DNA of 64,000 nt. Origin: Jacaranda mimosifolia. Its lineage: Eukaryota > Streptophyta > Magnoliopsida > Lamiales > Bignoniaceae. Made by a program: the position numbers and the translations under genes. The stretch lies in the NCBI GenBank assembly GCA_018894105.1, contig CM032123.1, positions 8,743,001-8,807,000 of the forward strand, in the 5' to 3' direction. Positions 39,200 to 54,112 of this stretch are shown piece after piece; the first letter of the stretch is position 1, and each line of letters begins with the position of its first letter. Below the pieces are notes generated by a model that was given only the letters and a program-made list of their open reading frames with translations, was not told the DNA's origin and did no database searches.

Positions 39200-40865
39200 A
39201 GGCTTAAATATTTTGTACTACAATTGCTTCTAAAATGTACTATAGATACACAGGTTATATACTATATTTTCAGTTAATGTATACTACATGCCTGAATATT
39301 TTTGTACTACAGATGCTTCTAAAATGTACTGCATATATGCAAATATTAAATTATAATTTAATTTAATCTACAGGCTTGAATATTTTGTACTACAGATTCT
39401 TCTAAAATGTACTGCAGTTACATAGATTATATGCTACACTTTTGCCTGATGTGTACTGCAAGCATAAATGTTCATACTATATTTGCTTCTAAAATATACT
39501 GCAGTTACACAGATTATATACTACACTTTCATTTAATGTATACTGCAGGCTTAAATATTTTGTACTACAGTTGCTTCTAAACTATACTACAGATACACAG
39601 ATTATATACTATATTTTCAGTAATGTATACTGCACGCTTGAATGTTTTTGTACTACAGATGCTTATAAAATATACTGCATATATACAGATTATATACTAT
39701 AATTTCATTTAATCTATAGGCTTGAATGTTTTGTACTACGTTTTCGCAACTTCCTCTCCTGGTGTCCAAATCACTTGCCGCTTGAACCGTTGGATAGCTC
39801 TCGGCTTATACATTAACTCCACAAAGTTCCAGCTCTGTCCGATTCTCCATGGAACAGTAATTTCCCTCGCAATAAGCTGGAATTACAGCATTGCCACTGC
39901 ACTGCCGCATTCTAAAGATCTTCGCCGTTTCCTATCCAAACGGAACCGTCTACTGGTGAAACTTGGTGGGAACGTTGCCAACACCTCAAGGAACACCCCA
40001 CTGAAACAGTTTCACAAAATTCCTTTTTCAAGCCACTCTACTCAATGCATCTTTGCACTACCTGCGTGCAGTAAGACCGCTCCAGGTCGCCCTCAATGTT
40101 TGGTGCCCAAACGGACACGGAATGACTTCAAACTTGGTGGGAAGCATCCTCATAACTTAAGGAATATGCCATTGAAATAGTTTTTCAAACCGCACCTTGT
40201 AAGAGTCTCTGCTCATGGGCTTTTTTCGCCTTACCGAGTAAGCCAACAACGCCTTGTCGCTCCTAATGCCCCTTGAAGTCAAGGTTGCCATTCTTCTCTA
40301 ATGAGCGACCCATGACATTCTCCCCCACTTGATCCGTTGACATCCTCGTCAACATATACATAAGGACTCGAAGTGTATGCGGTGCCCCAACTCAACTCTG
40401 ATCTCTTTTTGCACCGGATGAATTTAGCTCCTCTTTACACAGATTATATACTATACTTTCATTTAATGTATACTACAGGTTTAAATATTTTGTACTACAG
40501 TTGCTTCTAAAATGTACTACAAATACACAAATTATATACTACATTTTCAGTTAACGTATACTGCATGCTTGAATGCTTTTGTACTATAGATGCTTCTAAA
40601 ATGTACTGCATGCACACAAATTATATACTATAATTTCATTTAATCTGCAGCTTTGAATATTTTGTACTACAAATACTTTTAAAATGTACTGCAGTTACAT
40701 AGATTATATACTACACTTTTGCTTAATGTGTACTGCAAGCTTGAATATTTATACTACATTTGCTTTTAAAATATACTACAGTTATACAAATTATATACTA
40801 CACTTTTGCTTAATGTGTACTGCAAGCTTAGATGTTTTGTACCACAAATAATATACTACCACTTT
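39200..40865 (+). repeat. Tandem array 4, ~87-bp unit, split by an insertion
   Basis: Units containing 'ggcttgaatattttgtacta', 'gcttctaaaatgtactgcag' and 'acacagattatatactacac' start at about 39201, 39290, 39373, 39461, 39548, 39635 and 39719 (steps 83-89). The array resumes at 40435 after a foreign insertion and ends at about 40865. Confidence 0.92.
39740..40434 (-). mobile_element. 3' end of an LTR retrotransposon inserted in array 4
   Basis: On the minus strand a purine tract (AAGTGGGGGAGAA) is followed immediately by TGTCATGGG, the arrangement of polypurine tract plus 3' LTR start (LTR begins at 40317 and runs left to 39740). About 117 bp of internal sequence (40318-40434) precede it. 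The LTR part contains a ~171-bp-spaced duplication ('acttggtggg' at 39961 and 40132). It is GC-richer than its surroundings. No target duplication was identified, and the insertion also removed part of a repeat unit. Family not certain. Confidence 0.65.
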
Positions 40866-41406
40866 CAGATAATTTCATCGTATAATTTCAGGTAAAAAGA
40901 AGTATAAACCTCAAAAAAGTGAAGTACAACTTTTATGCCTTTCAAGTACAAATCAAAAACTTCCCATCTCACAAATAAAATTATATATATCAATTGGGTT
41001 CAAGTGCTTAACAACTAAATAGGAAATAAAAACCCTAAACATGAGAAAATAGACAAGAAATAAGTATAACACTGAAAAATCACAGACATTTAAAACTGTA
41101 AATGCAGAAAACATACATTTGTTTCTTTTTATCACTTCTTTTTGTATTTCGCTTCTTGTTGCCATTGTTTCTCCTTCCATTGTCACAAAAAAAATGGCAA
41201 AAATTTTGGTGTCTTTTTTTTTTTTTTTCTTTCTCGCATCAATGACAGAGGAACGATTTCGCGCCCTTTTGTTTGGCCGCTTGGAGAAGTCGTCGATTTT
41301 AGAAAAAAAATAAATGAAAGCATTCTTCTTGAAGAGAAAAACGCATTTCTCAGGTATTTTTGTTGTTTTCTCTAACTACAAGGATATATGTGTCTTTCTA
41401 AAAGAT
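40866..41406. other. Right subterminal region of the Mutator-like element
   Basis: No clear gene. The short frames near 41119-41375 overlap in two frames around a T-run and are unsupported. Confidence 0.5.
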
Positions 41407-41521
41407 ATGGGGAGTGATTTCTAAGTTTTGTGAAAAAGTAGGGAGTTTAGTGTGTAAAAATTCAAATGGGGACTGATCACTAAAATGAAAGTAGGATTAG
41501 GGATTTTTTTCTAATTAACCG
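41407..41521 (-). repeat. Right terminal inverted repeat of the Mutator-like element
   Basis: Reverse complement begins CGGTTAATTAG and pairs with 34807-34921; followed by TTTTAAAAT. Confidence 0.85.
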
Positions 41522-41530
41522 TTTTAAAAT

Positions 41531-41855
41531 TATGTTGTTATTTAATTAACCTTAATTATATAATAAAAAAAATTTATGCACGTAAAATTGTGCTGGCGAC
41601 GTGGCAATGATCAGTATGCCCTGTGGCCTGGACGTTCAAAATGCAAATTGGGCAGTAGAGTAGAGAGATCCCTTCCCCACCGTTTAATACGCCAAAGTAA
41701 GCCAGCCAGGCAAGCATTGATTCACGCACAAAAGGAAACCCACCGAATATATTATCTCTGCCCAGAGTCCAGAGACAGATACAACGTCGTCGTATTGTCT
41801 CCGGACCGTCTCCGGCGACAGGTAGCCACCTTAAGCTACCTGCATTGCCGGAAAG
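41531..41855 (+). promoter_or_regulatory. Squalene epoxidase proximal promoter and 5' leader
   Basis: Only 325 bp separate the Mutator-like element from the start codon. AATATATT at 41747-41754 is the best TATA-box candidate; a start about 30 bp downstream would leave a short leader. Base composition becomes gene-like from about 41590. The transcription start is not determinable from the sequence alone. Confidence 0.45.
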
Positions 41856-45117
<3,262 letters not shown>

Positions 45118-46910
45118 GGTTGTTTGAGCAAAAATAGAACTGCAGATCATATAAAAGGCAACTTTGTACCAGAATTTGCACTCTGATGTTCACAATTGAT
45201 TTCAGAAACAGGACATTTTTTCACCCAAAAAAAAAAAAAAAAAAAGAGATGTCAAATTTGTCACATATCTTTTGCTTTGTGGAGCCTTGTTTTTGTGTTC
45301 CTGTCGCATTAGTACCTGCATCTAGGTCCCTTGTTTTTATAATTCTTGTTACACTTCTTGGGCTGAATAGTAAATACCTTCCCACCCAAGTGTCCTTTTG
45401 CAACAAAATTTTGTGTACTAGAGCGTGATGATGGTGACAATTGCAAAAATTGGAAAGAAATGTTAAAGGAATGGACATTGGGCCTAACTCAACTTCAAAA
45501 GCTAATTCATGAGGTGAGGATTGTCCAAGACCATATATAGAAATCACAGTATATTTATTTTACCGATGTGGGACACTAACAAGAAATAAAGACTTTTGTT
45601 TAAATGGTCTTTTGGTCCCATCCTGGCTTGTTCAACTCTTTCTTCAAGAAAATAACAGTTGTATCCACGCAAGTACCAGTTTTTTTATTAAAAAGTTATG
45701 GGAGAAGTGATTTCTTTAAGTGGATTATTCTAAGAACTATCTGCCAAGCACTAGAGACCAGGCCAAACGGCAGCATATGGTTGGACCGTGGAAGTAACTC
45801 AGCATTTTAGTGCTCCATGACCATGTCAATGTTATCACTTGGCCGTCAGACCAGCCCTTTATGCCACTTTAGGGACAAAAACTATCAAGACAATGAAGAA
45901 AATCTTAATTAAAAAAGAAAGCATATGCACAAGGTGGAAAAAGACCACCGTACATAAGAACGAAGAGACCAAAATAAAATTATGAGTCGTGATAAAAAAT
46001 GAAGGCAACTCCAAATATACCAATTTATTTGGTGGATCGTGAAAAGTTTGCATGTAAACAGGTAGACGGAGACTCCATGTAAATCAAATCAGCTCTGCGT
46101 TTGCAGCCTATAACTTGACCATGTGGCCCCACTTTCCCTTTTTTTTTCTCCCCGTTTAATTTATCGTTTCGGAGCAATTTGTTTTGTTTTGAATATCCTA
46201 AATTTCCTAGCTTTTGAATGTAATGGACTTCATTTTTAATAAATAAATGAATCTTTAGTTATAAACAAAAAGAATACAAAAGTTAATGTTACTTTGATAC
46301 TGTATTGTATTGAACCTCACTACAATTGTAAATTCATCATCATTCACATAGTATTTAACCTCACCAAGGTGGTGTATGAGCTTCTTGATATTGGAACATA
46401 TTTTGCCATGGATGCGCATTCAAAATTATAAGAAACCCTGAAGCAAATACGAGTAACATACACGATATGGTCGATAGCCACCACCAATATCAGATAAAAA
46501 AAATTTCAACTCTTCTTGTTCTAGTTCCAGTTTTCTTTCCAGCTTCTTTCTGTGGCTTCCGACCAGAGATCTTTGTATGTAATAGAAAATATACATTCCT
46601 TCTTCGGTCAGGTTCTAAGTATGTGAGAGGCTTTGTGTGTTGTGTTAGTGCATGTGTTTATTTCTTTGACACTGCACCTTGGATTCAAGCAGCATACACT
46701 ATAATTTCCATGTAGCATCTCAAACTCCAAAAATTGTGCCAGATTCTGGATCATGACTTCAAAAATAGCATTATAAGCATAAAGCTTGGACAGTTTTCCA
46801 TGGAATATCCCATGCTGAACTCTCTCCTTAGAGCAACGATATAATGAGACTATTTTGTTAGATGATGGAACTATCTCCAGGAAATTCTGCACGGAAACTT
46901 TCAAGCTCCC
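45118..46910. other. Intergenic region between convergent genes
   Basis: It holds the 3' untranslated regions of both genes. A candidate poly(A) signal AATAAA for the plus-strand gene occurs at about 45587. No additional gene recognised; the short frames here have no domain. Confidence 0.55.
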
Positions 46911-49900
46911 TTAGTTATACCTATTGTTTTCTCTTTCTGATTTGATAGCCTCATAAGACACCATAACTTCCTTGAATTTTGCTTCAGAAAATTCTGCAGA
47001 CAAATCGCATGTCACATGCTGTCGTAATTGATCAGTCACATGTACAAAAAACAAACACAGAAAATCTACTATCACCTTTATTGTCTTGATTCTGGTCAGG
47101 GTGAAATTCCTTCGCCTTTGCTCTGAAGGCTGACTGCAGACAAAGAAGAAATTAGAGGAAGTGGGAGACAGGAAAAATGACCTGTTAGAACAGCAATTAG
47201 AAATGCAAAATGGGAGAACAAACATTCAAAGTAGCTGAAAAGCATAGGTGTCATTAATCGCAATAACATCATCATGCAGTTCAAGCTCAAATTGGACTAC
47301 ATTACATAGTACCAATAATATGTTATTGTCATAATATACATAGGTTTTCATTATTTCAGCATGATAAAGCACTGAATGCAAGTAGGTTTGTTAGAAATAT
47401 TCTTTACCTGGACCATCAAGATAACATACATGTGGAAACCTTGTTTTAAGTTTGTAGTGAACAAGTAGCAACTAGAAAGTGAAAATTAACACTCTTTGAT
47501 AATGTGGTGTATATGGAGATAACTGGAAAATGGAAAGCTTTTGTGGAAGTATCATGAAAGTGATTCCTACACATACTTCCAATAATGATAAAACAAATTT
47601 CGGTACTCTTTACTATAACTAAATGTCTAAAATGATTTATCTTATAAAAGAAACACTAGCATGCTCCAGAAATGAGAAATGCCTTCTCAGTCTCAGCTGT
47701 TGAAGGGTCAGATATCATTAGGTATCTGCTTTTTATATGTTGTCTATCTTATGCATTTAGCTGAATCTTAGGGTCGAAAGTACATTAAAATTCAGATAAG
47801 ATGCTCATGGGCCATGGGGTATCAGTGCTTCTTACACCACAGGGCTGGCAATTTCCCATGGTTCCTAATAATCTACAATCTGATGTTAGTACTGGAGTCT
47901 GACTTGGAGGTGATGGAGCAGAAGCCAGAGAGTGTTTTAGAGTTTGGGGTTTAGAGTTTAGGGTTTTAGGAGAGAAGAAGAGAGAGAGAGAGAAGAAAAG
48001 GCTTCTTCAACTTGTATGTTGTATCCCCACTGGAGAAGACTTTTACTCTCCATTCCATGTTATGGGAGGAATCAGAGACCCATGTGATGCTTGACCAAGG
48101 AGTTTCTGTGGATATGTTAGTAATCTTGTGGCAGTGATTGAGTTAATACAGTGCATGGATATATGTTCTGACCGGAGAAATGAACATGAAATCCAACAGC
48201 CGCTATCACTCGAAAACCCAATGATCCCTTAGAGAATCATAAATTGATATGATCATTTCAATTAACAGTATAAATATCAATAAATAGTATCTAAGGACCC
48301 TAAAGTGATAGAACTTGGTAATGCAATCTACTTCGATCACATCTTCACAAATTTGAAGGATATCCTTAATAGAGATTAAAATCTTACAAGGATATCTAAT
48401 TGAAATAGCCCAAGTTTGTGTTGCATTGAGATACAGAGCTAGAAGTAGTAAAATATATTCACCTTAGTGTAGTAAAGCTATATTATTCATGGCGACTAAA
48501 AAATTGCTACAAGACAAGTAAAATCTTATAAGGATATCTGATTGAAATAGCCCAAGTTTGTGTTGCATTGAGATACAGAGCTAAAAGTAGTAAACTATAT
48601 TCAACTTAGTGTAGTAAAGCTATATTATTCATGGCGACGAAACAATTTCTACAAGACAAGTAACCTAGCATTAACATTTGGAATATGTGTAACCAACATC
48701 CCATGGAAATAACCAGTTCTGTTGTTTTGTTGAACAATTATTGAATCTCCATCATATTTGGACTGATTTCAGCAGTACATCGATTTTCATTAGTAAAATT
48801 CTCTACTTCTCTTCAGTTTTATGTGCTCTCCAGGTGTTGCAACCCTGCCTCCATAAAAGTGCCTTGCTTGGCAGTCTCTTCTGAAAAGCTATAGTTTTAG
48901 TGTATAGGAATGCTTTCAGACATCTTTATTACATGTTTTTCTCTATCAGATATCACATTGATGTTAAATATTTGCCCTTAAAACAGTCTGAGCCAGAAAA
49001 TCAGCGCCTATTCAAAGTCTACATATAGAAGCCTAAACATGTTCAACATGAACTAGATGTCCATCCCCATTCCGCAAACTATAATTATTCATATTTGGCG
49101 GCATAAGTGAAACCAGCATCAAATAATAAACAAATAAATTATATTAGCAGCCATCTTAACATTATCAGGTCCTTCAGTTTCAAACAAGCATTTACGGTCC
49201 ACCAGATTCAATAGAAAAAGTGGTGTAGAATGCCCAAAAATTAACAAAAGAATAAATAATTTTACATCCAGGCAACCACTCGCTGCTATGCAGATTTTAT
49301 TTAATGGGTCAAACTAATTTCATGCCCTCCTACCTCAGAGGTTAGATTTTCATTAAAATAAAGACAAAAGAGGATGAAGTCATTTTTAGAGAAAACATAA
49401 TTGTCCTTAATTTTTTTTATTTTTTATAATTATTTTTGTCACATTTTTCTATTAGAAGATTCATATTTCAAGACAGAAAGGATGAAGTGATCTTTTATGG
49501 AGAACATAATTTACCCTTCATTCTTTTATCTTATTCTTCTAGTGGAAGAACCACACAATCACTGGAGCTTTGCAGGATAATTGAAACCAAGTGTCATATG
49601 AAAACTCATATCCTTCTAGTTGAAGATTGTCTCAAAGTCCGTGACAAGCTTCGTCCTGGCATCTTAAAGTACATTTCAGATTACTATTTCCTTATTAGTG
49701 TGATCATCAATTTGTTGAGCAACGTATCATAAAAGATACCATCATCAACTTCTTTTATAATAGATATATGTGCCGCTCTTATTCGACAGTATCACAATGT
49801 TTAACAACCAATAACCATAATCTTGAAGCCTTCTCATTCCAGATATTCTAGTAAATATAGAGAAGCTTCAACTAACAACTAGGTCAACCGAAGAGAACAT

Positions 49901-51805
49901 TCAGTCTTTCATTAAAGAATCTGCATTTTTCTGATGTTAAATATTTCTGAGAAAATAGAGTTTAATTAAACATACAAGTACCTTTTCACATAGTCTACTT
50001 TGTCACACCATTGCTTAATTTCTTTTTCAGGTTATTTCAAGTTAAAAGATCTGGCAAGTGTGCATGAGATATATCTTTTCACACGTCACCAGTTCTATGA
50101 TCCACATGGATGAGAATATGTTAAGACATATTAGCAAGTACCTTTATCTCATCATCTGTGTAGGGTTTTGACCTCAGCCTGCAGAACAGGAATAAACAGT
50201 CGAAGTGGTCAACTTCGTATGCAAATATTGCTCATTATGCAGGCATTACGCCTGTCAATGGGTAGAGTATTACCCTATGTAGGCCTAAAACAAAAGTAAA
50301 ATATCATACTCAGACCAATTTAGTATTGCTAGACCCAAACCAAAATCAGAACCAGAACCAGAACCAGATCCAGACCCAGACCCAGACCCAGACCCAGACC
50401 CACAATACAATGGGTCTTGGTAGGACCTATACTAAAAAATCACGCATATATCCATACCAAAAAAAAAATTACTCATTACCCTAAACTCAAATTTGACGAA
50501 TTAACCCAAAAATTATCTATACTAAAATTAAATTTATTCTAGTCATCATGCATATTTGATGTGTGCTTAAATTTATAAATTAACTAAATTAAATTAAATG
50601 ATATTCTTGCACTTTTGGTTTTGGAGTTAAATTAAATCAAACGATAAACTTTGCTGATTTCTGATTTAGTATACTGAAAATTAAATTAAGGCCACAATGT
50701 TACAATGCTATGAACGCACTGAAAGGAACTTGTGCAGTTGCACTTTTGAAATAACATTAATCATAAGACTTAAGAGAGAGTTAAATGGTTGTTGAAAAGT
50801 AAAAATAAAGTGTGGTAGCAAAAATTATTCAAAAGTAAAAATAAGTTGAGTAATAAGTATTTCATCAATAAATTGTAATGGTAGTTCTAACTTATATTTT
50901 CTATATAAATCTGGATCACCCTTAAACTTTGAAAGATTATTGCTTGAATGGATGTTGCTACCAAAATATGCTGAAATAAATATGACAAAATAATTATTTC
51001 AATTCTCGATGATGGCACATATATATATATATATAATTCTAACAGAATATTATATACCATTTTTAATTAAACATTAGGGCAGAGATAAAGCAGATTCTTT
51101 TAGAAATAAACCACCGAAAGCTGATGGATTTCAAATTGTCAACTGAGCAGCTGTACAGTTCAGCCACCATATGACCTAAAGCTTCCTTTTACTCTTCGTT
51201 CAATCCAATCCATTTTACAGAACTTTGTTGAGAACTCTGTTTTAACATTCTCTCCTTATTAAAAGAAATGGGGATAAACATTGATCAACTGCTATTACTA
51301 CAATATGGAATCAATTAATCAGCAAAGTATTGAAGTCTCATTTATATAATGATGCCAAAGCATGATCCATATTTGGGCCAAGGAAGGTCATAACCCTGTC
51401 CCATCAGAATTCTTGTTAAAATAGACACATCATCCTCTTTCCTAAACACTGTTGGACAGTCAGACCCTTTGCACTACTTCACTAATGGGAAAAAACAAAC
51501 AAGTGGCCCTATTTTTACTTTTTAATTTTCAAAAGACTAGGTGACATGTTATATCTGGAATGACTATACCTGTCAAGCCCAAGGACAGAGTAGTGATGTG
51601 ACAACGGAGCATTTGCGCTGCCTGAAGGAGTCTCACCAAACTTACTACCGTGATCTCTGAATGAAGTGTCTTCTTTCCAGTACCAGTCATTCCTTTGGAA
51701 ATGCTGATGATATGCACCTGGACCGTGTTGTTGCCAGCTATCATAACTCCTTTTGAATTTATTTCTCTCTCTATTGAAAACACTTTGCATTCGCCTAATT
51801 CGCTC
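46911..51805 (-). CDS. J-domain (DnaJ/Hsp40) protein, 3' four exons; 5' end not found
   Basis: Minus-strand exons: 51805-51570, 50178-50142, 47133-47076, 46993-46911, joined by GT-AG introns of 1391, 3008 and 82 bp. They give 137 codons plus a stop. The first begins ERIRRMQSVFNRERNKFKRS and carries a Trp/Tyr/His-rich segment (QRNDWYWKEDTSFRDHG), then HYSVLGLDR opens a J domain. It continues through KPYTDDEIK, AFRAKAKEFHPDQNQDN (HPD motif intact) and KFKEVMVSYEAIKSER. J proteins stimulate Hsp70 ATPase; here the domain is C-terminal, as in a conserved family of small plant J proteins thought to be organellar. The first exon starts after a splice acceptor (TTCTAG), so at least one 5' exon is missing from my reading; an internal ATG at 51790 could alternatively start the protein. 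Caulimovirid-like and copia sequence lies upstream. Confidence 0.85.
48378..48663. repeat. 143-bp tandem duplication in the J-protein intron
   Basis: Two adjacent copies, 48378-48520 and 48521-48663, nearly identical (for example 'agcccaagtttgtgttgcat' in both). Confidence 0.92.
49100..50100. other. Intron 2 sequence of the J-protein gene
   Basis: No additional exon needed: the J domain is continuous across 50178-50142 and 47133-47076. The 98-codon plus-strand frame at 49436-49732 has no recognisable domain. Confidence 0.55.
50344..50402. repeat. Hexanucleotide repeat (CAGAAC)n/(CAGACC)n
   Basis: About nine hexamer units, first CAGAAC then CAGACC, in intron 2 of the J-protein gene. Not the plant telomere repeat (TTTAGGG). 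Confidence 0.9.
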
Positions 51806-52379
51806 CTAGAAAAAGCATAAGAATTGATTGATATGAAATACACTTAGTTATCTTACAGAAATTTCCAGCAGAGATGCAATGCAAGAGCAAACCATGCTTG
51901 CAGAAATTGAAAAAAATTGAGATCTTATCTTCAATAAAAAATTATTAACTTAATTCTTAGTTCTGTATCGGGAAGGCAAGGAGTTAGCTTTATTCCTCGA
52001 TAGAAGAACAAGTTATGCTCAACTTAGTCTCTGTTCAAATTTTGCAAAACAATATAAGAAAAATTGGAAAAGAAAATCCATGAAGAAATACAATAAGAAA
52101 CAAGGGTCTTAAGTAATGTAGAATGTAAACCATTATGTATCTACAAAGTACAAGAGCATAGGCACAGTTTGATGAAACTATAATATCATTCTCTTGCCTG
52201 CTACTGATGTTCAATTTCAGCCAAAAATTCTAACATCATTTCCAAGAACTTTATGAGATCCTTCTTATATACTTAGAAGAAGTTTGTCTCCTCTTCATTA
52301 TACACAAGGAGGCACCGGTCAACAGTTTATATATACATATGAATATAAGTATATATTTATATATACATAGGGAGAATGA

Positions 52380-53738
52380 AATGTCAACCTATGCAGATGG
52401 AAATGTCATCCAAGATGACGAGGACCAAACACATTTCGGCTGCAGTTTGCTCTCTTATTTACATAATCATCACCCATTTTATTTGGAAAACCCCCAAATA
52501 TACCAAGAAAGAAATATGAACTTCCTACAAAACCTGAAAAGAGAACCCCAGAATTTAAATGGTATGATATATTCCTTCTGAAAATCTATGAAAGAAATTA
52601 TACAAATAGTCATTTTTGGAAAGAAAAATTTTATTTCAGGACTTACTGAAATTAATTGTTGAGATAGAGAAAAGATCAAAGAAAAAATATGAAAATGTTT
52701 CTTTGTTATCATGTGGAGAAATCACCAACCACATCAATCAGGCGGTACTACAATTGTGCAATGGTCTTCAACTCAAAGCAAAATTGCAGAAACAAAATTT
52801 AACTACCAGAAAAGAATTAGAAAGTTGGTGTGAACAATTGTGATTCCCGAAAATTCACTTCCATATTCCCAAAAGAAAAGAGAAATCCAGATGGCAGCAT
52901 ACATCTCAAATATACAAATCGTCCAAAGGAAATTACTCCGAGAAACTTCAGAATCAAGAACAAAAAGAACCCCCAAACAAAATCCTTTCCTTCCAGAAAT
53001 CCAAATTCCATCAAGGTACAATTGCAAGAAACTTGGCTGTTATGTGGAATTAGAAAAAGATGCCAAGATCTTAGGTTTGGAGAAGAAATTAATTCTCTAT
53101 CAGTCAATCTTCTTAATGAAGAAAAATCTAAATTTTAAGAGATGATGAAATATTCATCATAAGAAGAAAATTCTGAAACTGAATAATCCAAGATTCTTCA
53201 GATTGTCTCTGAGGACTTTGCCACTGTAACAAACAAGTTGCTACTATAACAAATCAATTTTCCTTAATCTTAGATTTAATTCACAAAATCCAAATTCCAA
53301 CAGATAAGAAAATATATCTTCATAAATTAAATAAAAGTGATTAACAATGATAAATCTACCTCAAAATCTAAACCATCACCCAAAACAAAACTTAGAAAAA
53401 CTGTAGGAATTTTCCCCTCTCCAAATAACAAAATTTCCAGCTCTAATTTACAGTACAAGATCAAACAAATAATAAAAAAAGAACATCTTAAAGAAAATAA
53501 AAAACAAGCAAAAAAAGATGTTTTAATTCTTAAATTACTAAATCAAGTTTTAAAAGAATCTTTTGACAAAAATCCGCCCTAAAAAAATCTGAGGAAGAAA
53601 ATTCCTTGTTCAATTCCATCTCCTGAATTATATACCCAAAAATGGCGTGTAAAGTTTAATCTGGTCATCGACAACTTCAAACTTTCATTCATTGCCCTTA
53701 TGTAATCTAGAACAATATGAACGGCATCCAAGAGGTTT
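52380..53738 (+). pseudogene. Decayed caulimovirid-like sequence, left part (tentative)
   Basis: Plus-strand frames broken by many stops and shifts, rich in Lys, Asn and Gln. The last ~120 bp contain WRVKFNLVIDNF and then stops, a segment resembling the region before the aspartic protease in polyproteins of endogenous plant pararetroviruses. The copia insertion cuts this right after. It continues at 59275. The pieces are dead; the assignment rests on short stretches only. Confidence 0.4.
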
Positions 53739-53743
53739 AATTC

Positions 53744-54050
53744 TGTGGAAAATAAGGCTGATATTGTGCAATAATTCTAGGAGTTAGTTAGCTGAAATCT
53801 TGCTAAATTATTTAGGATGATTTGATTAGATTGTTAATATGTAGGGATTTTTTCTATTTTTAGTCAGATGCAGGCAATCTTCTTAAATCAAGGGATTTGG
53901 TCTAGAATAGATTATTAGGTTTCTTTTTTTCTTTTCCTTCATGATCTCCTACAAGAAGGGAACCATGTAATACTATTGAGAATAAGAAAAAAGATAACAG
54001 ACAGAAACATTTTTTTTCTTCCAACATATGTTTCAGTCATTTAGTTAGCA
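53744..54050 (+). repeat. Copia 5' LTR
   Basis: Starts TGTGGAAAATAAGG, ends TTTAGTTAGCA. Pairs with 58963-59269 at the same length. Confidence 0.97.
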
Positions 54051-54112
54051 TGGTATCAAAGCCAAGTTGGCAACTGATCCTCTCATTTGAAAACCTTAGC
54101 TAATTACTCACC

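Larger units (their letters stand above)
34807..41521 (+). mobile_element. Mutator-like element with gutted transposase and tandem-repeat interior
   Basis: The first ~115 bp (34807-34921) and the reverse complement of the last ~115 bp (41407-41521) align, including the exact word GTGATCAGTCCCC at the same offset (42-54) from both ends. TTTTAAAAT flanks both sides (34798-34806 and 41522-41530), the 9-bp duplication typical of Mutator elements. Inside, the N-terminal PB1-like part (35256-35489) and the C-terminal zinc knuckle (37044-37271) of a MUDR-type transposase remain, but the DDE core does not. Most of the remaining interior is four tandem-repeat families sharing TGTACTT, plus a nested LTR-retrotransposon end at 39740-40434. 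Without an active transposase it would depend on another element to move. Confidence 0.85.

Noticed and set aside
49436..49732. 98-codon plus-strand frame
   Set aside because: It lies inside intron 2 of the J-protein gene on the opposite strand and has no recognisable domain.
50344..50402. Interstitial telomere repeat
   Set aside because: The unit is CAGAAC/CAGACC, not TTTAGGG.
52803..53145. Overlapping frames of 74-102 codons on both strands
   Set aside because: Within the decayed pararetrovirus-like region; mutually overlapping frames without a recognisable domain.
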